Source: an uncultured Clostridia bacterium | GTDB lineage: Bacteria > Bacillota > Clostridia > Christensenellales > Borkfalkiaceae | Length of the DNA: 64,000 nt | NCBI GenBank assembly: GCA_904502225.1 | Contig: CAJGDO010000003.1 | Span: 1-64,000 of the forward strand | Direction: 5' to 3' | Notes under the pieces: model-generated | The model's input: the letters and a program-made list of their open reading frames with translations, nothing else | What the model was told of the DNA's origin: nothing | The model's database searches: none | Translations under genes and position numbers: made by a program | Shown here: positions 57,907 to 64,000 of the stretch, in pieces | Layout: each line of letters opens with the position of its first letter | Position numbering within the stretch: the stretch's first letter is position 1

Positions 57907-58416
57907 ATGGAAAAATTATTCAAAATTGGGCTTATAGTAAAGCCACAGGGCATAAAAGGCGAGTTAAAAGTTCAGCCTTTAACCGACGACATAACACGTT
58001 TTAACAACTTAAAAGAAGTGCTAATTGACGATAAAAATTACCGTGTGGATAGTGCCAAAATTGGCGGAAACACAGTGTTTTTATCACTTTTTGGCATCAA
58101 TGATAGAAATACTGCTGAAACTTTCCGTGGTAAGTTTTTGTGCGTTAAAAGAGAAAACGCTGTTAAACTTGAAGAGGGCAGATACTTTATTTCAGACATT
58201 ATTGGATGTAAGGTAATCACTGATGAAAATGAAGTTGTTGGGGAAATAACCGACGTGTTTTCTTCAAGAACGGACGTGTTGACCGTTAAGTGTGAAAATG
58301 GCAAAATTATGCGTTTTCCTTTCTTAAAAGATTTGGTTATAAACGTTGACGTTGAGAATAAGCAATTCGTTGTTTATAAAAAGCGTTTAAGCGAGGTTTC
58401 GTGTTATGAAAATTGA
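57907..58416 (+). CDS. rimM: Ribosome maturation factor RimM
   Basis: 169-residue protein with the N-terminal barrel (FKIGLIVKPQGIKGELKVQPLTDD) and PRC-barrel domain (YFISDIIGCKV, GKIMRFPFLKDLVINVDVENK). It aids 30S assembly near S19. It overlaps trmD by 11 bases. Ribosome site is weak (AGAAG). Confidence 0.95.
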   Translation: MEKLFKIGLIVKPQGIKGELKVQPLTDDITRFNNLKEVLIDDKNYRVDSAKIGGNTVFLSLFGINDRNTAETFRGKFLCVKRENAVKLEEGRYFISDIIGCKVITDENEVVGEITDVFSSRTDVLTVKCENGKIMRFPFLKDLVINVDVENKQFVVYKKRLSEVSCYEN

Positions 58417-59071
58417 CATTTTGACCTTGTTTCCAGAAATGTTTGCACCACTTAAAACAAGCATTATTGGCAGGGCGGTTGAAAGCGGAAAACTTGATAT
58501 AAACGTTATAGATATAAGAGATTATACCTTGGATAAACACAACAAGTGTGACGACACGCCTTTTGGTGGTGGTGCAGGTATGGTTATGATGGCTCAACCT
58601 ATTGCAAGTGCTATCGAAGCCGTTGATAAAGAGCACAAAGCAAGGCGAATTTTTATGTCGCCAAGGGGCAGAACGTTTAACCAAAAAACCGTTTTAGAGT
58701 ATGGAAAGGAAGAACATTTGCTCTTATTATGCGGGCATTATGAAGGTGTTGACCAAAGGGTTATCGACCTTTTTATTGATGAAGAATTGTCTATTGGCGA
58801 CTTTGTTTTAACGGGTGGCGAAATTCCTGCAATGGCTGTTGTTGATGCTGTTGCAAGGTATGTTGACGGGGTTATAAATCAAGAATCGCTTTCACAAGAA
58901 AGTTTTGCAAGTGGGCTTTTAGAATACCCACAATATACCCGTCCACAAGAATTTATGGGTTTAAAAGTGCCAGAAGTTTTATTAAGTGGGCACCACGCCA
59001 ACATAGAAAAATGGCGTAAAGAACAGTCGATAGAAATAACCAAAAAAAATCGTCCAGATTTACTTAAATAG
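58406..59071 (+). CDS. trmD: tRNA (guanine-N1)-methyltransferase
   Basis: 221-residue SPOUT methyltransferase making m1G37. Signatures are MKIDILTLFPEMFAPLKTSIIGRA, CDDTPFGGGAGMVMM, LLLCGHYEGVDQRV and SIGDFVLTGGEIPAM (trefoil knot). The C-terminus is short (about 221 residues against 240-250), lacking part of the last helix region but with motifs intact. Confidence 0.96.
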   Translation: MKIDILTLFPEMFAPLKTSIIGRAVESGKLDINVIDIRDYTLDKHNKCDDTPFGGGAGMVMMAQPIASAIEAVDKEHKARRIFMSPRGRTFNQKTVLEYGKEEHLLLLCGHYEGVDQRVIDLFIDEELSIGDFVLTGGEIPAMAVVDAVARYVDGVINQESLSQESFASGLLEYPQYTRPQEFMGLKVPEVLLSGHHANIEKWRKEQSIEITKKNRPDLLK

Positions 59072-59079
59072 GAGAAATA

Positions 59080-59913
59080 ATGAAGCATTTACAGTGGTTT
59101 CCAGGTCATATGACGGCAGCGATGCGTATGATGGAAGAAAATTTAAAGGCTGTTGACGGGGTTATGATTGTGCTTGATGCAAGGGCACCAAGAGCATCTC
59201 TAAACTCTAAACTCGACAAACTTTTTATCAACAAAAAAGTGCTTTACGTGCTTAATAAATGCGACCTTGTTGAAGTCTCGGACGTGAAGAGAACGATAAG
59301 CGAATTCGCTTTAGAAAACAAGGAGATTATTGGGGTCAGTGCCATGGACAAAAAGGCAGTTGACCTGCTTTATAATAAGATTTTTTCTTTACTAAAAGAT
59401 AAACTTGACCGCAATAGAGAAAAGGGCGTTTTTAAGCCAATAAGAATTATGGTTGCGGGCATTCCTAACACGGGCAAATCAACTATAATCAACGCTTTAT
59501 GTGGCGGGAAAAAGGCGATTACGGGCAACAAGGCAGGTGTGACAAAAGGCAAGCAGTGGGTAAGACTTAAAGAACTTGAACTTTTAGATACACCGGGCAC
59601 AATGCCACCTGCTTTTGATAACCAAACGCTTGCAAAACACCTTGCATATATTGGCAGTATGAACGACGCAAATATAGATTTCAACGACCTTGCGTATGAA
59701 CTTTTAGCAGAACTAAAAGTTAAGTATCCAAGCCTATTAAAAAGCAAGTATGGCATAGAAGATTTAGACGTTGAAACGTTAGAATTATTTAATGCGATTT
59801 GTGTTAGACGTGGCTTTTTAAGAAGGGGTGGCGACTTTGATTACGAGCGTTGTGCCACTGCTATTATAGACGATTTTAGAAAGGGTAGAATAGGTAAAAT
59901 TATTCTCGATTAA
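59080..59913 (+). CDS. rbgA: Ribosome biogenesis GTPase YlqF/RbgA
   Basis: 277-residue circularly permuted GTPase. Order of motifs is G4 NKCDLVEVS, G5-like GVSAM, then G1 GIPNTGKSTIINAL, G2/G3 DTPGTMPP, with HLQWFPGHMTAAMRMM at the N-terminus. It is needed for late 50S assembly. AGGAG ribosome site. Confidence 0.96.
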   Translation: MKHLQWFPGHMTAAMRMMEENLKAVDGVMIVLDARAPRASLNSKLDKLFINKKVLYVLNKCDLVEVSDVKRTISEFALENKEIIGVSAMDKKAVDLLYNKIFSLLKDKLDRNREKGVFKPIRIMVAGIPNTGKSTIINALCGGKKAITGNKAGVTKGKQWVRLKELELLDTPGTMPPAFDNQTLAKHLAYIGSMNDANIDFNDLAYELLAELKVKYPSLLKSKYGIEDLDVETLELFNAICVRRGFLRRGGDFDYERCATAIIDDFRKGRIGKIILD

Positions 59914-59914
59914 A

Positions 59915-60532
59915 ATGGACAAATTATTTTACGAAAGAAAGCATTTAGAAAGTGGAAAAAAATATATAGCAGGCGTTGATGAAGTGGGCAGAGGTCCACT
60001 TGCAGGGCCTGTTGTTTGTGCATCTGTAATAATGCCGTTAGACGATATTATTGAGGGCGTGAACGATAGCAAAAAACTGACTGAAAAGAAAAGAGAGCAA
60101 CTTTATCCTATCATCAAAGAAAAGGCTATTTGCTATTCAATTCAAGAAATTTCCGAACAAGAAATTGATGAAATAAATATTCTAAACGCAGTAAAAAAAT
60201 GCATGACAAACGCCGTTGAAAGTTTGTCCGTTAAGCCAGATATTACCTTGGTTGACGGCAACGATACGGGGTTAAAAATAAACGCTGAATATATAATTAA
60301 GGGCGACTTAAACAGTTATACGATAGGGTGTGCATCAATATTAGCCAAAGTTTATAGGGATAATTTGATGAAAGAATATGCAAAAGAGTATCCTGAATAT
60401 TCGTTTGAAGCACATAAGGGGTACGGGACAAAAACGCATATAGAAAAGATTAAGGAGATAGGACCTTGCAAATTGCACAGAAGAACTTTTATAAAAAACT
60501 TTTGGGTAGAGTCGGAGAAAAGAGAGCAGTAG
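59915..60532 (+). CDS. rnhB: Ribonuclease HII
   Basis: 205-residue nuclease removing RNA from hybrids. Catalytic motif GVDEVGRGPLAGPVV, with further acidic residues in TLVDGND and the SYTIGCASILAKVYRD segment. It starts one base after the rbgA stop. Its last 67 bases overlap the next gene. Confidence 0.96.
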   Translation: MDKLFYERKHLESGKKYIAGVDEVGRGPLAGPVVCASVIMPLDDIIEGVNDSKKLTEKKREQLYPIIKEKAICYSIQEISEQEIDEINILNAVKKCMTNAVESLSVKPDITLVDGNDTGLKINAEYIIKGDLNSYTIGCASILAKVYRDNLMKEYAKEYPEYSFEAHKGYGTKTHIEKIKEIGPCKLHRRTFIKNFWVESEKREQ

Positions 60533-60831
60533 AATTTTTGAAAAAGAAAGGTTTTAAGATTTTAAAGACAAACTACAAAACCGTGCTTGGCGAAATTGAC
60601 ATAATAGCACAAGATAACGAAGTTATAGTTTTTATAGAAGTTAAGACAAGGACAAGCGACGTTTTCGGTGCACCTGCCGAGGCAGTTGACAAGAAAAAGC
60701 AAGAAAAATACTATAAAACGGCAACCTATTATTTGCAAAAAGAGAAAAAACTTGATAGCGAATGTAGGTTTGACGTTATAGAAATAGAAAATGGGCAAAT
60801 AAATCATATTTTTAATGCATTTGGGGTGTAA
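60466..60831 (+). CDS. yraN: YraN/UPF0102 nuclease-like protein
   Basis: 121-residue restriction-endonuclease-fold protein. The pattern is LGRVGEKRAVEFLKKKGFKIL, LGEIDIIAQD, VIVFIEVKTRTSD (E-x-K), as in Holliday-junction-resolvase-like UPF0102. The TTG start at 60466 has a good AAGGAG site 8 bases ahead, inside rnhB; a TTG at 60499 is possible but has no site. The large overlap ties its translation to rnhB. Confidence 0.9.
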   Translation: MQIAQKNFYKKLLGRVGEKRAVEFLKKKGFKILKTNYKTVLGEIDIIAQDNEVIVFIEVKTRTSDVFGAPAEAVDKKKQEKYYKTATYYLQKEKKLDSECRFDVIEIENGQINHIFNAFGV

Positions 60832-60836
60832 AACGC

Positions 60837-60916
60837 TTGCAATAAAGATTAAAATGTGATATTATAATAAACGCTTTGAGCGTTCCTCTTGCAAAATGTA
60901 GTTGACAATGAACGCT
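60837..60916 (+). promoter_or_regulatory. rplS promoter and structured leader
   Basis: Promoter TTGCAA-17-TATTAT (60837-60865). The leader has AACGCT-TTG-AGCGTT (60870-60884) and a second AACGCT at 60911-60916 that can pair with the same AGCGTT, giving two exclusive structures. This may be an L19-type autoregulatory leader (inference). The exact transcript start decides whether the first arm is transcribed. Confidence 0.6.
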
Positions 60917-60938
60917 AATAAATTGGAGGTAAAAGCAA

Positions 60939-61286
60939 ATGAAAGGCATAATTGATGCAATCAACCAAGAAAACTTAAAGAGCACAATTCCACAATTTAA
61001 CGTTGGCGACACTGTTAAGGTAATGGTAAAAGTTATCGAAGGTGACAGAGAAAGATTACAAGCATTTGAAGGTATTGTAATTGCAAGAAAGCACGGTGGT
61101 ATAAGCGAAACTTTCACTGTTAGAAGACTTTCTTTCGGTGTAGGTGTTGAAAAAACATTCCCAATCCACTCGCCAAAGGTTGCAGACATTCAAGTTGTTA
61201 GACACGGTAAAGTACGCCGTGCAAAACTCTACTACTTGCGTGCAAGAACTGGTAAGGCTGCAAAAGTTAAAGAAATTAAGAGATAA
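60939..61286 (+). CDS. rplS: Large ribosomal subunit protein bL19
   Basis: 115-residue L19, with FNVGDTVKVMVKVIEGDRERLQAFEG, VRRLSFGVGVEKTFPIHSP and KLYYLRARTGKAAKVKEI. GGAGGT ribosome site. It normally follows trmD in Bacillota; here it comes after yraN with its own promoter and leader. Confidence 0.97.
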   Translation: MKGIIDAINQENLKSTIPQFNVGDTVKVMVKVIEGDRERLQAFEGIVIARKHGGISETFTVRRLSFGVGVEKTFPIHSPKVADIQVVRHGKVRRAKLYYLRARTGKAAKVKEIKR

Positions 61287-61305
61287 TTTAATCTTAAAAG
61301 AAAAT

Positions 61306-61337
61306 GAACTTGTCAAAAATTGGCAAGTTCTTTTTTT
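61306..61337 (+). terminator. Terminator after rplS
   Basis: Stem GAACTTG / CAAGTTC (extending with mismatch) followed by seven T. Confidence 0.85.
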
Positions 61338-61451
61338 ATCTTTATTTTTCCTTGATTTTCGCTATATAAAGTGTTTACTTTTATTTTAAAATATTATATA
61401 ATAATATAATAAAAGGGGCAGTGTTGCCTTTTGCGAGTACAAAGGGGAAAT

Positions 61452-62963
61452 ATGATTGCAAAAGTAAATGGTTTTTCGCTTATAGGATTACAAGGCGTTG
61501 CTATTGAAGTAGAAGTCGATATCAACAACGGCCTACCTTGTTTTGACGTGGTTGGGCTTGCTGATACTGCCGTTAAAGAATCTAAAGAAAGGGTGCGTTC
61601 AGCCATAAAAAATAGTGGCAGAAACATTCCTGTTAAGCACATAACCATAAATCTTGCCCCTGCCGACGTTAAAAAGGAAGGCTCTGCACTTGACCTTGCT
61701 ATCGCAATGGGAATTTTGATTTCAAGCGGGCAACTAGATGCTGACGTTAAGGACGTTGTGTTTTTAGGCGAGTTATCACTTGACGGAAGTTTAAGAAGGG
61801 TAAACGGCGTTTTGCCAATTCTTATTTCCGCACTTGATATGGGTTATAAAAAGTTTATAATTCCAAAAGCCAACCAAGTTGAAGCTTCTTACGTTGACGG
61901 AATAGAAGTTGTTGCCGTTGAAAACCTTAAACAAGCAATCGACCATCTTTCAGGGCTAAACCTTTTGCAACCTATTCAAAAACACGATTATAGTGCAAAG
62001 GAAAGCAAAAATATTTATCACAGTGACTTATCGTTGGTTAAAGGTCAAGCGGTTGCAAAAAGGGCGTTGGAAGTTGCCGTTTCGGGCGGGCATAATCTTT
62101 TGTTTGTCGGTGCACCGGGCACGGGCAAAACAATGCTTGCAAAGTGCATTCCAACAATAATGCCAGATATGACTTTTTGCGAAGCACTTGAAACGACAAA
62201 AATTCACTCTGTTGCAGGAATATTAAAAGATAGTGACGGAATAGTTTTCAATAGACCTTTTAGAAGTCCACACCATACTGCATCAATGGTTTCGCTTGCG
62301 GGTGGTGGTGCTCACGTTAAGCCGGGTGAAATTTCGCTTGCACATAACGGGGTTTTGTTTTTAGATGAAATGCCAGAATATACCCGTTCAAGTTTGGAAG
62401 TTTTGCGTCAACCACTTGAAGACGGAAACATAACCGTTTCAAGAGCATCGGGTTCGGTAAATTATCCTGCAAACTTTATGCTTTGTGGAAGTATGAACCC
62501 TTGCCCTTGTGGGAATTATGGTTCGGCTGAAAAGGTTTGCACCTGTTCACCATCACAGATAGCAAAGTATAAATCTAAAATTTCAGGTCCACTATTAGAT
62601 AGAATTGACATTCAAGTGGAAGTTGATGAAGTTAAATATTCCGAACTTACCGACAACTCGCAAAACGAAAGTTCAAAGCAAGTAAAAGAAAGGGTAAATA
62701 GGACAAGGCTTATTCAAAAAAACCGTTTTAAGGACGACGGGATTTTGACTAATAGCGATATGGGTGAAAAACATATACAAAAATACTGCGTGCTATCGAG
62801 TGAGTGCGAAGAGATTTTGAAAAGTGCGTATGAATCTTTGCACTTATCCCCAAGAGCAAGAAGCAGAATAATAAAGGTGGCAAGAACTATTGCCGATATG
62901 GACCTATATGAAGATATACGCCCAGAACATTTGTTAGAAGCAATAAGTTATAGACATACCTAA
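61452..62963 (+). CDS. comM: Mg-chelatase-like AAA protein ComM/YifB
   Basis: 503-residue protein with an N-terminal Lon-like domain (GLPCFDVVGLADTAVKESKERVR) and an AAA+ core: Walker A FVGAPGTGKTMLAKC, HSVAGILKD, FRSPHHTAS, Walker B VLFLDEMPEYTRSSLEVLRQPLEDG, then a Cys-rich NPCPCGNYGSAEKVCTC. It is a helicase that promotes branch migration in natural transformation. The ATG at 61452 follows AAAGGGGA; an earlier TTG is in frame. It is followed by dprA with one base between. Confidence 0.93.
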   Translation: MIAKVNGFSLIGLQGVAIEVEVDINNGLPCFDVVGLADTAVKESKERVRSAIKNSGRNIPVKHITINLAPADVKKEGSALDLAIAMGILISSGQLDADVKDVVFLGELSLDGSLRRVNGVLPILISALDMGYKKFIIPKANQVEASYVDGIEVVAVENLKQAIDHLSGLNLLQPIQKHDYSAKESKNIYHSDLSLVKGQAVAKRALEVAVSGGHNLLFVGAPGTGKTMLAKCIPTIMPDMTFCEALETTKIHSVAGILKDSDGIVFNRPFRSPHHTASMVSLAGGGAHVKPGEISLAHNGVLFLDEMPEYTRSSLEVLRQPLEDGNITVSRASGSVNYPANFMLCGSMNPCPCGNYGSAEKVCTCSPSQIAKYKSKISGPLLDRIDIQVEVDEVKYSELTDNSQNESSKQVKERVNRTRLIQKNRFKDDGILTNSDMGEKHIQKYCVLSSECEEILKSAYESLHLSPRARSRIIKVARTIADMDLYEDIRPEHLLEAISYRHT

Positions 62964-62964
62964 T

Positions 62965-64000
62965 ATGAAAAAATATACTAAAGATGAATTAAGCCTTATT
63001 TGGATAGACAGTTTTTTAGGGTTAGAATATAAACACAAACTTGAAATTTATAAACAGGTTAAAAACTCTGAAAAAATTAGCCAAGGTTTAGCATTAGCAA
63101 AAGAATATATCGAAAATAACGTTGGCGAAAGCGAGTATAACACGCTTTTAGGTTCGGCTAACCAAAATTATTTGGACTACGTTTTGACCGAACTTGATAG
63201 AAAGGGGATTGAAGCAATTACAATTGCGTCAAACGATTATCCAGAAAGTTTAGCGAATTTAGAATTAAAGCCATTGGTTTTATACTTAAAAGGCGATAAA
63301 AAATTATTGAGCCAAAAGGCTTTTGCAATAGTCGGAAGTAGAAAAAGTTTGCCAATCTCATTATCTTTTGCCCAAAATTACGCTAAAAAACTTTCAAGCC
63401 ATTTTACCATAGTGACGGGTATAGCAGAAGGTGTTGACAGTGAAACAATAAAAGCCGTGCTTGAAAACGGCGGAAAAGTTATATCAGTTGTTGCGGGTGG
63501 TTTTGATAATATTTATCCAAGTTGCAACCAAGGGTTAGCAGACCAAATTGCAAAAAACGGCTTGCTTTTAAGTGAATATCCACCAAAAGTAGCACCAAAG
63601 CCTTATTTCTTTCCAATAAGGAATAGAATAATAGCAGGATTATCACAAGGCGTTTTAGTTGTTAGTGGCGGATTGAAAAGCGGAACGCTTTATACTGCTG
63701 AATATGCTGGCGAGTATGGAAAAGATATTTTTGCTTTGCCATATAACGTGGGTGTTAAGTCGGGCGAGGGTTGTAATGAGTTAATAAAGCGAGGAGCGAT
63801 ATTGACCGATAACGCAAACGATATTTTAGAGTTTTACCATTTAGAAGATAAAGAAATTAGCGTTCAGTTATCAGACGCTGAAAAAGAAATAATAAAAGCA
63901 TTGTCAGACGGGCAAATGCATATAGAAAAATTAAGTGCCGTTTTAAATAAACGCACGTTTGAAATAATGCCAACGCTTTCAATACTTGAAATTAAAGGTG
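62965..64000 (+). CDS. dprA: DNA processing protein DprA (3' end beyond window)
   Basis: First 345 codons are present; the frame is open to the window end. The Rossmann-like DprA core is complete: AIVGSRKSLP, VTGIAEGVDS, VISVVAGGFDNIYP, LLSEYPP, FFPIRNRIIAGLSQGVLVV, GTLYTAEYAGEYGKDIFALPY. It begins a C-terminal winged helix (SDAEKEIIKAL) at the edge. It loads RecA on incoming single-stranded DNA. GIAEGVD replaces the usual GxARGID. Co-transcribed with comM. Confidence 0.93.
   Translation, partial: MKKYTKDELSLIWIDSFLGLEYKHKLEIYKQVKNSEKISQGLALAKEYIENNVGESEYNTLLGSANQNYLDYVLTELDRKGIEAITIASNDYPESLANLELKPLVLYLKGDKKLLSQKAFAIVGSRKSLPISLSFAQNYAKKLSSHFTIVTGIAEGVDSETIKAVLENGGKVISVVAGGFDNIYPSCNQGLADQIAKNGLLLSEYPPKVAPKPYFFPIRNRIIAGLSQGVLVVSGGLKSGTLYTAEYAGEYGKDIFALPYNVGVKSGEGCNELIKRGAILTDNANDILEFYHLEDKEISVQLSDAEKEIIKALSDGQMHIEKLSAVLNKRTFEIMPTLSILEIKG

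Overview
The window reads as the chromosome of an AT-rich, strictly anaerobic Bacillota of class Clostridia, probably an uncultured gut lineage. Supporting signs are a SCIFF precursor peptide with its radical-SAM maturase, an anaerobic (class III) ribonucleotide reductase with its activase, DUF4364 and TSCPD proteins, the ylxM-ffh-rpsP-khpA-rimM-trmD-rbgA block, purine-rich ribosome binding sites and many consensus sigma-A promoters. No aerobic respiration genes are visible. The species cannot be named from sequence alone.

Layout. 0.2-9.4 kb: an AraC regulator diverges from a nine-gene sugar operon with three Gfo/Idh/MocA oxidoreductases, a TIM-barrel sugar epimerase-like protein, NagB-like and NagA, then UxuA, an SDR fructuronate reductase and KDPG aldolase. 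The kinase completing the uronate branch (KdgK) sits apart at 34.9 kb. 9.5-21.4 kb: acyltransferase, MgtC protein, HAD phosphatases, a two-component system whose response regulator carries a frameshift, two tandem ceramidase-like hydrolases, an antiporter, an NlpC/P60 lipoprotein, an S24/S26 peptidase and ProA. 21.5-30.0 kb: a free-standing unit encoding a 28-residue peptide, then argGHCJBDF behind a cluster of ARG boxes. 30.1-38.2 kb: MFS transporter, S21, nitroreductase, PAP2 phosphatase, an orphan MazF, ZIP transporter, KdgK and a large glycosidase-like protein.

38.2-41.9 kb is accessory DNA downstream of tRNA-Ser(GGA). It holds several copies of a tRNA 3' end plus terminator module, three-hairpin repeats, an XRE regulator, a 42-codon gene, and a three-gene minus-strand operon. 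The operon proteins appear to share a winged-helix-like domain combined with different partner domains, one of them DUF4145/HEPN-like. This is the best candidate here for an undescribed system.

42.0-50.5 kb: nrdD with a fused glutaredoxin domain, trxB, the SCIFF cassette with a PLP decarboxylase, nrdG, dtd and small conserved genes. 50.5-55.6 kb: DUF4364, a conserved hypothetical, NUDIX, BipA and a NahK-like kinase. 55.6-64 kb: the SRP, ribosome and RNA-processing block, with rplS displaced to its own promoter after yraN, then comM and dprA, which runs off the window end.

All coordinates, motifs and alignments come from reading the sequence by eye. No database search was made, so family names rest on recognised motifs.
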